From positions 1-12,474 of the forward strand of contig JACKDJ010000056.1 in NCBI GenBank assembly GCA_020633625.1: 12,474 nt of DNA, read 5' to 3'. This document shows, in pieces, positions 1 to 6,433 of this stretch; the first letter of the stretch is position 1; every line of letters starts with the position of its first letter. A program made the position numbers and the translations under genes. The notes under the pieces are model-generated. The model had not been told where the DNA came from. It saw only the letters and a program-made list of their open reading frames with translations, and searched no databases. This DNA comes from Myxococcales bacterium (GTDB taxonomy: Bacteria; Myxococcota_A; Bradymonadia; REDH01).

Positions 1-1929
1 GCGATCAACGCGATCGCCGAAGACGGGACCGTCACCTGCGAGGTCGACGACGACACCAACACCACGTACACGGCCGGGATCGGGCTCGCGCTCTCCGGCA
101 CGACGTTCAGCGTGAACACCGGCGTCATTCAGGCGCGTGTCGGCTCGAGCTGCCCCGCGGGGAGCTCCATCCGCGCCGTCGCGGCGAACGGCACCGTCAC
201 CTGCGAGACCGACGACGACACGACCTACGCCGCCGGCGCAGGTCTCGCGCTCACCGGCACCACCTTCGCCGTCGACACCACCGCCATCCAAGCCCGCGTC
301 GGCGGCTCCTGCCCGACCGGGTCTTCGATCAGCTCGATTGCGGCCGACGGCACGGTCACTTGCGAGGTCGATGACGACACGAACACGACCTACTCCGCAG
401 GCACGGGCCTCACACTCACCGGCACCACCTTCGCGGTGAGCCCGACAGCCGTCCAGACCCGCGTCGCGTCGACGTGCCCCGCCGGCTCGTCCATTCGCGC
501 CATCGCCGCAAACGGCACCGTCACCTGCGAGGTCGACGACGACACCGACACGACCTACACCGCCGGGGCCGGTCTGACACTCACCGGCACGGCGTTCGCG
601 GTCGACTCCGCGACCGTGCAGGCGCGCGTCGCCGCCACCTGCCCCGCCGGGTCGTCCATCCGCGCCATCGCCGCCGACGGCACGGTCACCTGCGAGACCG
701 ACGACGACACCGACACCGACACGACGTACTCCGCGGGGTCGGGCCTTGCGCTCAGCGGGACGACCTTCTCGGTCGACGCGAACAGCGTTCAGGCGCGCGT
801 CGCAGCCACCTGCGCTGCGGGCAGCTCCATCCGCGCGATCGCCGCCGACGGCACCGTCACCTGCGAGGTCGACGACGACACGAGCACCGCGTACGCCGCG
901 GGCACTGGCCTGACCCTCACTGGCACGACCTTCGCCGTCAACACCGCGACCGTACAGGCCCGCGTCGCGACAACCTGCCCGGCCGGCTCGTCGATCCGCG
1001 CCATCGCCGCGAACGGGACGGTGACCTGCGAGACCGACGACGACACGAACACGACGTACACCGCGGGCGCGGGCCTCGCCCTCACCGGCACGACCTTCTC
1101 GGTCGACACGGCCGCCATGCAGGCGCGCGTCGGCGCGTCCTGCCCGGCCGGCTCGTCAATCCGCGCGATCGCCGCGGACGGGACGGTCACCTGCGAGACC
1201 GACGACGACACCGACACGAACACCACGTACACGGCAGGCACCGGCCTCGCGCTGACGGGGACGACTTTCTCGGTCGATCCTGTCACCACCCAGAGCCGCG
1301 TCTCCGGGACCTGCACCGCCGGGTCGTCGATCCGCGCGATCGCGGCGAACGGAACCGTGACGTGCGAGACCGACGACAACACGACCTACACGGCGGGAAC
1401 CGGCCTGACCCTGAGCGGCACGACCTTCTCGGTCAACACGTCGACGCTTCAGACACGCGTCGCCGGAACGTGCGCGGCGGGGTCTTCGATCCGCTCGATC
1501 GCTTCTGACGGCACCGTGGTCTGCGAGAACGACGACGTCGGCATCCCGGGGATCGCGTACGGCCTCGAGTTCGACGACGGTGGCAACGCGCAGGTCAACG
1601 ACTCGTTCATCCAGAACCGCGTGAACGGCCTGTGCTCCACCGGCCAGTACATCGTCGGCGTGAACCAAGACGGCAGCGTCCTGTGTGGCTTCGACGCCGA
1701 CACCGTCCAGTTCGCCGGATTCGGCCTCACCGAGTCCGAGGGCTACTTCGACGTCGACTTCGACCTCGTGCAGGCGCGCGTGACCGGCGGCTGCGGTGAC
1801 GGCACTGCGATCATCGACATCGACTCCGAGGGCGGGGTGAGCTGTGAGCAGTTCGGCCACATCGACGGAGTCTATGGCGGCGAGGGCATCACGGCGTTCG
1901 AGGACAGCAGCGGTGGATACGTGACCGTG
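1..1929 (+). repeat. Tandem protein-coding repeat array, 53-58 codons per unit
   Basis: Units fall at 1-114 (partial), 115-273, 274-438, 439-603, 604-774, 775-939, 940-1104, 1105-1275 and 1276-1434, followed by eroded units at 1435-1596, 1597-1755 and 1756-1929. Length differences among the good units are 6-base steps in the acidic turn, which reads DDNT, DDDT, DDDTNT, DDDTDT, DDDTSTA, DDDTDTDT or DDDTDTNT. The units differ at many synonymous positions. For example, the codons for GTVTCE are written differently in units starting at 115, 940, 1105 and 1276. The protein sequence is therefore held constant while the DNA has drifted, which argues against very recent duplication. Confidence 0.9.
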
Positions 1930-2358
1930 AACATCGCCGCTGACGGCATCGAGCCGTACATGCACTCGTGGGGCGTCCCGCTCGACGTCCCGTTCACGCT
2001 GAACCAGCCGGTCACGTACTGCGGCGACTCGTCGCCCTCCGACGGCGTGTTCGGGGCGGTCGAGGGAACCAGCGAGTATTTCATCGGCTTCGTCGGCATC
2101 GGCGAAGACCCGCTCCGCGCTGGCCTGAACCGCGGTCGAATCCAGATCAACTGCTCTGGCGACCCAGCCACCGTCCGAGTCTACGACCAGTGTGAGACCC
2201 TCGTTGCGGAGGCGGTCTGCCCCGGCGGAGTCTACGTACCGACGGTGGTGTTCGGCGACGTCTTCGAGATCGCGCAGACGGAGTACTACCTGGCTGTCCA
2301 GATCGACAGCCGCGGCGGGTTCATGGAGTTCGCGCACCCGAAGCTCGTTCTGTACTGA
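1..2358 (+). CDS. Cys-framed tandem-repeat surface-type protein, 5' end missing
   Basis: The frame is open from base 1 and ends at TGA 2356-2358, so the true start lies upstream; the GTG at 112 is only a valine codon inside a repeat. The visible 785 residues consist of one partial and eight conserved modules of 53-57 residues, three eroded modules (1435-1929), and a unique 142-residue C-terminal domain from 1930. A typical module reads xVQARV-x3-CPAGSSIRAIAADGTVTC, then an acidic DDDT turn, then TYxAGxGLxLxGTTFSV. Two cysteines 17 positions apart bracket each module, suggesting a disulfide and an extracytoplasmic location. The C-terminal domain is rich in predicted beta strands, has four Cys, and ends in KLVLY. 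Similar Cys/GTVTCE modules occur, from memory, in bacterial surface and phage-tail-like proteins, but I cannot assign a family. Structural or adhesive roles are inference. The gene is convergent with the SRAP gene. Confidence 0.85.
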   Translation, partial: AINAIAEDGTVTCEVDDDTNTTYTAGIGLALSGTTFSVNTGVIQARVGSSCPAGSSIRAVAANGTVTCETDDDTTYAAGAGLALTGTTFAVDTTAIQARVGGSCPTGSSISSIAADGTVTCEVDDDTNTTYSAGTGLTLTGTTFAVSPTAVQTRVASTCPAGSSIRAIAANGTVTCEVDDDTDTTYTAGAGLTLTGTAFAVDSATVQARVAATCPAGSSIRAIAADGTVTCETDDDTDTDTTYSAGSGLALSGTTFSVDANSVQARVAATCAAGSSIRAIAADGTVTCEVDDDTSTAYAAGTGLTLTGTTFAVNTATVQARVATTCPAGSSIRAIAANGTVTCETDDDTNTTYTAGAGLALTGTTFSVDTAAMQARVGASCPAGSSIRAIAADGTVTCETDDDTDTNTTYTAGTGLALTGTTFSVDPVTTQSRVSGTCTAGSSIRAIAANGTVTCETDDNTTYTAGTGLTLSGTTFSVNTSTLQTRVAGTCAAGSSIRSIASDGTVVCENDDVGIPGIAYGLEFDDGGNAQVNDSFIQNRVNGLCSTGQYIVGVNQDGSVLCGFDADTVQFAGFGLTESEGYFDVDFDLVQARVTGGCGDGTAIIDIDSEGGVSCEQFGHIDGVYGGEGITAFEDSSGGYVTVNIAADGIEPYMHSWGVPLDVPFTLNQPVTYCGDSSPSDGVFGAVEGTSEYFIGFVGIGEDPLRAGLNRGRIQINCSGDPATVRVYDQCETLVAEAVCPGGVYVPTVVFGDVFEIAQTEYYLAVQIDSRGGFMEFAHPKLVLY

Positions 2359-2367
2359 CCGATCCGG

Positions 2368-2380
2368 GGCGGCTCCCGCC
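2368..2380. terminator. Possible bidirectional terminator hairpin
   Basis: A 5-bp GGCGG/CCGCC stem with a CTC loop lies in the 33-bp gap between the convergent repeat-protein gene and SRAP gene. No T-run follows on either strand, so it is not a classical intrinsic terminator. In GC-rich DNA a stem this short can arise by chance; the position is the main support. Confidence 0.25.
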
Positions 2381-2391
2381 GGCCCGCCGCG

Positions 2392-3057
2392 TCAGAACAG
2401 GCTGAGCTGAGCTCGCTCGACAGGCCGCACAAGCTCCGGCCCGTCGACGCGAGCATCGTTCACGCGGCGGGACACCCGGCGCCGGGATAGCCGGCCGTCG
2501 GGGAGCGTCCGCAGAAGGCCCGCGGCGGCGGACGCGTCTCCACGACGCATCCACGGCTCCAGGTCGTCGCGCTCGAGCACCACCGGCATTCGATGGTGCG
2601 TCGGCGCGACGTCCGCGCTCGCCGCAGTCGTCAGCAGACAGAAGGTCGCCGGCGCACCACCACGCGCCGGCGTCGCGATGGCCGCGAGGAGCAGCGGTTG
2701 GTCATCGGCGCGACGAAAGAGGAACGGCTCACCCGCGTCCTCTCCGTGACCCCACTCGTAGAAGCCCGTCGCCACGACGACCCCGCGCCGCTCGACGAAC
2801 GCGCTCCGAAACAGCGGGAGCGTCGCCACCGACTCCGCGCGGGCGTTGATCGGCTTCCGCGAGGACTCCGGCTCGTCGAACCCCCAGAGCGCGAGCTCCG
2901 GCGCGCGCGCACCGTTGTCGTCGGCGCGGGTGAAGATGACCTCCGTCCCCGGTGCGACGTTCCAGCGCAGCCGCATCGGCGGCACCGACGCCGGATCGAT
3001 CGAGAGGACCTCCGCGATCCCCTCTGCGTCCAGGTCGGCGACGACGCGTCCACACAT
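2392..3057 (-). CDS. SRAP-family abasic-site DNA-protein crosslink protein (YedK/HMCES type)
   Basis: This encodes 221 residues, the usual length for the family. SRAP proteins react through Cys2, after removal of Met1, with abasic sites in single-stranded DNA to form a protective thiazolidine crosslink. All hallmark residues are present: MCGR at the N terminus (Cys2), the RWNVAPGT motif (31-38), Asn71 in PINARAES, Glu101 in GFYEWGH, and His154 in HHRMP. The family end motif VNDARVDGPELVRPV follows (199-213). The ATG at 3057 is the only sensible start because Cys2 must follow it; the frame stays open upstream but that stretch overlaps prmC. A GGAG ribosome site (complement of 3066-3069) sits 8 nt upstream, inside the last codons of prmC. 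The start is 2 nt after the prmC stop, so the two genes are very likely cotranscribed and translationally coupled. No SOS box was recognised. Confidence 0.95.
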   Translation of the reverse strand: MCGRVVADLDAEGIAEVLSIDPASVPPMRLRWNVAPGTEVIFTRADDNGARAPELALWGFDEPESSRKPINARAESVATLPLFRSAFVERRGVVVATGFYEWGHGEDAGEPFLFRRADDQPLLLAAIATPARGGAPATFCLLTTAASADVAPTHHRMPVVLERDDLEPWMRRGDASAAAGLLRTLPDGRLSRRRVSRRVNDARVDGPELVRPVERAQLSLF

Positions 3058-3059
3058 GC

Positions 3060-4097
3060 CTAGAGCTCCGAGATGTCGACGACAGGTATGGCCTGCGCGA
3101 TGGCCTCGTCGAGCGCCGCCGCGCGCGGATCGGCCGGCGCCAACTCGGGTCCCGGCCCGTCGTTCGGCTCGAGCGGGGGTGGCGACTCCGCAGGCCGGCG
3201 ACTGACGCCAAGCCGGGGTGCGAGCTTCGCGTACGCGGTCTCGCCCCGCTGCCGTGCGACGAGGACGCGGTCGAGGCGACCGTAGTCCTGGGCGATCTCC
3301 ACGGCGTCGAAGTGCTGGCGAGCGATCTCGGCGACCGCGGCTCCCTGGCGGTGCCCGATCTCGACGAGCAGCAGCCCGCCCGGGGCCAGCGCCAGGGCGG
3401 CCTCGGCGATGACCCGCCGGACGACCGCGAGGCCATCGGCGCCGCCAAAGAGCGCGAGCCCGGGCTCGAAGCGACGGACGTTTGGCTCGACCTCGGGGTC
3501 CCACTCGGCGATGTAAGGGGGGTTCGAGACCACGATGTCGACGCTCCCAGGGCGCGTGACCAGCGGCGCGAGGACGTTGGCGCAGACGAACCGGACGCGG
3601 CCGGCGAGCCCACATCGCTCTGCGTTGGCGCGCGCCACGTCGAGAGCGTCCGAGGAGACATCGATCGCGAGGACGAGCGCGTCGGGGAGCTCAGAGGCGA
3701 GCGCCAGCGCCAGCGCGCCAGAACCCGTCCCGACGTCTACGACGCGCCACGGCGAGGGCACGTGGGTCTTGGTGTGCTCGAGCGCGAGCTCGACCAGCCG
3801 CTCGGTCTCGGGCCGCGGGACGAGGACGCGCGGATCGACGCCGAGGTCTAGCGTCCAGAAGCCCGCTACCCCGGTGATGTACGCGACGGGCTCGCCGGCA
3901 CGTCGGCGCCGAACTCGCTCACGGAACGCGTCGCGCTCGACCTCGGAGACGGGCCGCTCGGCATCGCGGTACAAGTCGAGCCGCTCGCAGCCGAGTTGAT
4001 CGGCGAGTAGGCGCTCAGCGTCGAGCCGCGGGCTGTGCGAGCCCGCTCGCTGCAAGACGTCGGCGGCGCTCTCGATCAGGGACTTCACGGTCCACAT
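3060..4097 (-). CDS. prmC: Peptide chain release factor N5-glutamine methyltransferase PrmC (HemK)
   Basis: PrmC methylates the glutamine of the GGQ motif in RF1 and RF2 using S-adenosylmethionine, which speeds translation termination in the cytoplasm. The 345-residue product has the family's helical N-terminal domain (about 1-75, including SPRLDAERLLADQLG), the PVAYITG segment (70-76), VLVPRPETE (91-99), the SAM-binding motif DVGTGSGALALALA (121-134), the acidic IDVSSDAL stretch (145-152), and the signature SNPPYI (191-196) that binds the substrate glutamine. The catalytic region ends near residue 282. About 60 further proline/alanine-rich residues follow, so the protein is longer than the usual 270-290. 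The ATG at 4097 was chosen because homology begins there; the open frame upstream is low-complexity and Pro/Arg-rich. The ribosome site is weak. It heads a unit with the SRAP gene and is divergent from the zinc-ribbon gene. Confidence 0.95.
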   Translation of the reverse strand: MWTVKSLIESAADVLQRAGSHSPRLDAERLLADQLGCERLDLYRDAERPVSEVERDAFRERVRRRRAGEPVAYITGVAGFWTLDLGVDPRVLVPRPETERLVELALEHTKTHVPSPWRVVDVGTGSGALALALASELPDALVLAIDVSSDALDVARANAERCGLAGRVRFVCANVLAPLVTRPGSVDIVVSNPPYIAEWDPEVEPNVRRFEPGLALFGGADGLAVVRRVIAEAALALAPGGLLLVEIGHRQGAAVAEIARQHFDAVEIAQDYGRLDRVLVARQRGETAYAKLAPRLGVSRRPAESPPPLEPNDGPGPELAPADPRAAALDEAIAQAIPVVDISEL

Positions 4098-4236
4098 CGC
4101 GGTGCTCGGCGGGTGGGGTGTGGCGGCTGCAGGCGGGGCGGCGCGGGGCCGGGGCGGCGACGCCCGGCGCCGCACGCGGTCGGTCCGGCGTGAGATAGCG
4201 TTTCGTGGCGTCACATGGTAGGGCTCCTGACACTCC

Positions 4237-4252
4237 CGGCGCGAGTGCGCCG
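4237..4252. other. Intergenic GC stem-loop with GAGT loop
   Basis: A perfect 6-bp stem, CGGCGC/GCGCCG, encloses a GAGT loop in the divergent gap between prmC and the zinc-ribbon gene (4098-4278). It resembles the GAGC-loop hairpins at 5634-5649 and 11237-11250. Function is unknown; it could form in the 5' leader of the zinc-ribbon mRNA. I found no convincing sigma-70 promoter elsewhere in this 181-bp gap. Confidence 0.4.
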
Positions 4253-4278
4253 ACTTGGCTGAAGCGGCAACCGCAGTC

Positions 4279-4659
4279 ATGTCATCTCGCCATTGCCCTC
4301 GCTGCGGGGCTACGCTCCCCCTCGAGGACGAGGAGCTCCTCTGTCCCGGCTGTGGTGCCGCACTCGGCGCCAAGACCGAGGCGATCGAGGTCTCGGCCGA
4401 CGAACTGCTGGCCGAGCTGGAGCGGCGCCGCTCGGGCTCGCGCGTGGCGATCGACGAGGAGGGCGAGCTGGAGGGCGAGGTCTCGGTGGTGACGACGACG
4501 CCATCGGGCCTGCTCAAGAGCCAGGCGATGCCGCGACTTCAGGAGCGGCGTGCGAAGGTTGACGCACGGCACTTCACGCCGTGGCTGCCGATCGCGGTCG
4601 CGGCGGCGCTGGCCCTCGTGGTGCTGCTCGTCTGGCTGACCTGGGACGCGCTGCCCTGA
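4279..4659 (+). CDS. Small zinc-ribbon protein with C-terminal membrane anchor
   Basis: The ATG at 4279 gives 126 residues. An N-terminal zinc ribbon uses four cysteines in two CxxC pairs (Cys6, Cys9, Cys22, Cys25: CPRCGA and CPGCGA). A charged, Glu-rich middle of about 70 residues, probably partly helical at SADELLAELERRR (39-51), leads to one hydrophobic helix at about 102-122 (WLPIAVAAALALVVLLVWLTW) just before the end. The topology would put the zinc ribbon in the cytoplasm with the tail in the inner membrane. An in-frame TTG at 4255 could extend it by 8 residues but offers no better ribosome site, and the zinc ribbon starts right after the ATG. Stand-alone ribbons of this kind are often annotated only as zinc-ribbon domain proteins. 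I cannot give a specific function. It is divergent from prmC and convergent with the barrel gene, 30 bp away. Confidence 0.75.
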   Translation: MSSRHCPRCGATLPLEDEELLCPGCGAALGAKTEAIEVSADELLAELERRRSGSRVAIDEEGELEGEVSVVTTTPSGLLKSQAMPRLQERRAKVDARHFTPWLPIAVAAALALVVLLVWLTWDALP

Positions 4660-4689
4660 CGAGGACGCGGGCACCGACGCCCTATCGAC

Positions 4690-5559
4690 TCAGAACTCGA
4701 AGCCGAGGCTGAGCGTGTAGTTCTGAACGGCCGGGCTGAACTGCGCCTGGAAGCCGACGTTCGTGACGGCGAACTGCGTGCGGAGGCCGACGACACCCTG
4801 ATGCACGAGCTGCGTCTCGACTGGAAAGACGAACTCGGGCTGGCTGGTCTCGGTGCCGGTGATCGGCGGTCGCGGGTCCAGGGGTGTCGCGTCGATGAGG
4901 CGCGAGGCCGAGATCACGACGGCGAGGTTGTAGCCGACGTAGGGGGTGATGTTGGCGACGTTGCCGACCCCGATCGGGAGGCCAGTGACGATCTCTGCGC
5001 CGGCGGTCGTGACGTTCAGCTCCGACGAGCCGAGGACGGTCGACACGTAGCCACGCACGGAGAGGTCGGGGACCGGCCAGAGGGTGTCTTCATGCAGCGC
5101 CCAGCGGATCTCGCTCCCGACGGCGAGGAGTTGGCTCTGCCAGAGGATGGTGAAGAAGCCGCCGAGCTCGAGGCTGAGGGGGAGACCCTTCCGCAGATGG
5201 AGCTGCGACAGGAGCATCGTGCCGCTGGCGTCGCGGTCCACGTTCGCGTCGGTCCAGTAGTCTTCGTTCGCGTCGACGACGGCGATGTTCTGGTCGAACT
5301 GGATCGCAAAGCCGGCGGGCCCGAGCGTCTCCGCGCCGGAGTTCAGCGTCGGGCCGAACATCAGGCCAAGGTCACGCGTGAGCTTGGAGAAGTCGTCGGT
5401 GCGAAGGTCGACGGTCTCACACGCGCCGGCCGGCGCGCACGTCCCGAAGCGACGGATCGTGATGTCGTTGGACGCGGCGCTCGCGGGGGCCGCGACGGCG
5501 CAGAGGGCGACGGCAGCGAGCGCAGTTCGGAGGGTGGTGGAGGCTATGCGCGGGGCCAC
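4690..5559 (-). CDS. Predicted outer-membrane beta-barrel protein
   Basis: This encodes 289 residues from a GTG start at 5559; no ATG fits, and a weak AGG lies about 9 nt upstream. The N terminus is a clear Sec signal peptide: basic APR, a hydrophobic core LRTALAAVALCAVAAP, and a likely cleavage after ASA at residue 28. The mature part alternates hydrophobic and polar residues in many short strands with Gly/aromatic turns, and it ends in SLGFEF. A terminal Phe with alternating hydrophobics is the classical signal recognised by the BAM assembly machine. A CAPAGAC pair (Cys41, Cys47) near the mature N terminus may form a small disulfide loop. Acidic stretches such as DANEDYWTDANVDRDASG (95-112) may be surface loops or bind calcium. 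No named porin family is recognised, so the transport or structural role stays open. It is probably monocistronic, with a candidate promoter at 5584-5613. Confidence 0.8.
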   Translation of the reverse strand: MAPRIASTTLRTALAAVALCAVAAPASAASNDITIRRFGTCAPAGACETVDLRTDDFSKLTRDLGLMFGPTLNSGAETLGPAGFAIQFDQNIAVVDANEDYWTDANVDRDASGTMLLSQLHLRKGLPLSLELGGFFTILWQSQLLAVGSEIRWALHEDTLWPVPDLSVRGYVSTVLGSSELNVTTAGAEIVTGLPIGVGNVANITPYVGYNLAVVISASRLIDATPLDPRPPITGTETSQPEFVFPVETQLVHQGVVGLRTQFAVTNVGFQAQFSPAVQNYTLSLGFEF

Positions 5560-5583
5560 GGGATGCCTGAGTGGTGTCGGGCA

Positions 5584-5613
5584 AAGCTACCGTCGCGCGA
5601 CGCGCGCGGTCAA
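5584..5613 (-). promoter_or_regulatory. Candidate sigma-70 promoter with palindrome in spacer
   Basis: On the minus strand, TTGACC (complement of 5608-5613; 5 of 6 bases match the -35 consensus) is followed by an 18-bp spacer and TAGCTT (complement of 5584-5589; weak -10, 3 of 6). It lies 25-54 bp upstream of the barrel-protein GTG. The spacer contains the perfect 12-bp palindrome CGTCGCGCGACG (5591-5602), a position suited to a dimeric regulator. The -10 match is poor, so this is a candidate only. Confidence 0.35.
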
Positions 5614-5633
5614 GCAAAACACCTGCCGGCTGC

Positions 5634-5649
5634 GGCGCCGAGCGGCGCC
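5634..5649 (-). terminator. Stem-loop downstream of the PhaR-like gene, possible terminator
   Basis: A perfect 6-bp stem, GGCGCC/GGCGCC, encloses a 4-base loop, which reads GAGC on the plus strand. It begins 11 bp past the stop codon of the PhaR-like gene. In that gene's direction a short TTTT occurs about 16 nt beyond the stem, too far for a textbook intrinsic terminator. The core 14 bases recur at 11237-11250. Confidence 0.4.
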
Positions 5650-5660
5650 TACGGCCGACG

Positions 5661-6254
5661 CTATTGGCGCGCTGACGGCCGCGTGGACCGCGGGGTCGGC
5701 GGCGACCTACGCTCCTCGAGCGCGTCACGCAGCACCGACACTTCAGCCTCGAGCCTCTCCACCCGTGAGCGCAGGTCTGCGAGCTCACCCGAGAGGCTCG
5801 GGACATGCGTGAGGGAGTCTACCGAGTCCTTGAGCCGCTCATCGAGCCGCGTCCCGAGCTCGTCGATGCTGCGCTGCACGCCGTCGAGAAACTCGCGCAC
5901 GGGCGCGACGATCTCCTCTTGCTGCTCCTCGGCGCGGCGACGAAGCCGCTCGACGCGCTGCTGCGCTTCGTCGCGGAACTCCTGGACCGGGCGCGACAGG
6001 CGCGCGAGGAAGTCCGACGGGCTCTGGATGATCATCCGCAGCGACTGCAACGGCAGGGTCTTGCGGTCGCGCTTCTCGTTCTCGAACACGATCTGGGCGA
6101 GCGTCACCGTGGTCAGGTCCTCGCCGGTCTTGTTGTCGACGATCGACACCTCCTCGCCGGCGCGGACCATCTCCGCGATCTCGTCGAGGGTCACGTAGCA
6201 GCTCCGCTCCGTGTCGTAGAGCTTCCGGTTCGTGTAGCGCTTGATCAGCTTCAT
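5661..6254 (-). CDS. phaR: PhaR-like polyhydroxyalkanoate synthesis regulator with coiled-coil tail
   Basis: The first 61 of 197 residues match the PHB/PHA accumulation regulator DNA-binding domain, beginning with the hallmark IKRYTNRKLYDTERSCYVTL and continuing through LDEIAEMVRAGEEVSIVDN and DLTTVTLAQIVFENE. PhaR proteins repress phasin and polymer-synthesis genes and bind nascent polyester granules. Residues about 80-182 form a long charged amphipathic helix or coiled coil (RPVQEFRDEAQQ, then RRRAEEQQEE, then VERLEAEVSVLRDALEE), resembling a phasin-like granule-binding region. The tail is Pro/Arg/Ser-rich. The start at 6254 is fixed by homology from residue 3; the ribosome site is weak. 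No phaC, phaA/B or phasin gene is in the window, so the target is not visible. The family is clear; the exact regulatory role is inferred. Confidence 0.88.
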   Translation of the reverse strand: MKLIKRYTNRKLYDTERSCYVTLDEIAEMVRAGEEVSIVDNKTGEDLTTVTLAQIVFENEKRDRKTLPLQSLRMIIQSPSDFLARLSRPVQEFRDEAQQRVERLRRRAEEQQEEIVAPVREFLDGVQRSIDELGTRLDERLKDSVDSLTHVPSLSGELADLRSRVERLEAEVSVLRDALEERRSPPTPRSTRPSARQ

Positions 6255-6388
6255 CGGCTCGGTCCGAGAGGTCGGTCCTGCGCGAACGCCCCCGACGCCA
6301 ACACACGGGCCGAATCGGCACCGCGAGCGCTGGGGAAGCTCGGTCGCATGGTCACGCAGAGGAGGAAAAAGGGAGCGTGTCTCCGCTC

Positions 6389-6417
6389 TGCTTAGGCCGG
6401 CAAAAACGTTGGGTCAA
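6389..6417 (-). promoter_or_regulatory. Weak promoter candidate upstream of the PhaR-like gene
   Basis: On the minus strand, TTGACC (complement of 6412-6417) is separated by 17 bp from TAAGCA (complement of 6389-6394), about 135 bp upstream of the start at 6254. The -35 is good but the -10 is poor (2 of 6). The -35 hexamer is the same as in the candidate promoter of the barrel gene. An A/G-rich stretch at 6360-6375 lies in the leader. Nothing else is recognised in the 179-bp gap 6255-6433. Confidence 0.25.
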
Positions 6418-6433
6418 GGCGCCGAGGCCGCGT

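Noticed and set aside
1..1500. Regular spacing of near-identical segments, CRISPR-like at first glance
   Set aside because: The period is 159-171 bp and the segments encode one continuous protein frame with synonymous differences; there are no short repeats with unique spacers.
474..1508. Long open frame overlapping the repeat gene in another frame
   Set aside because: It is rich in Arg/His because it reads the repeat codons out of frame; the in-frame product has conserved modules and is the real gene.
3058..3615. N-terminal extension of the SRAP gene
   Set aside because: Catalytic Cys2 must follow the start Met, and the upstream stretch overlaps prmC in a different frame with Arg-rich nonsense.
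4255..4278. TTG start for the zinc-ribbon gene
   Set aside because: It adds only MAEAATAV, has no better ribosome site, and the ATG at 4279 lies directly before the zinc ribbon.
4420..4433. Perfect 14-bp palindrome GAGCGGCGCCGCTC
   Set aside because: It lies within the zinc-ribbon coding region in an ELERRRSG stretch; GC-rich codons explain it and there is no regulatory context.
4098..4517. Extension of prmC upstream of 4097
   Set aside because: PrmC homology starts at MWTVKSLIESA; the upstream frame is low-complexity and overlaps the divergent zinc-ribbon gene.
4801..6198. Long plus-strand open frame of about 465 codons
   Set aside because: It runs antisense across both the barrel and PhaR-like genes and the gap between them, and its product is Arg/Gly/Ser-rich with no motif; this is typical of GC-rich antisense frames.
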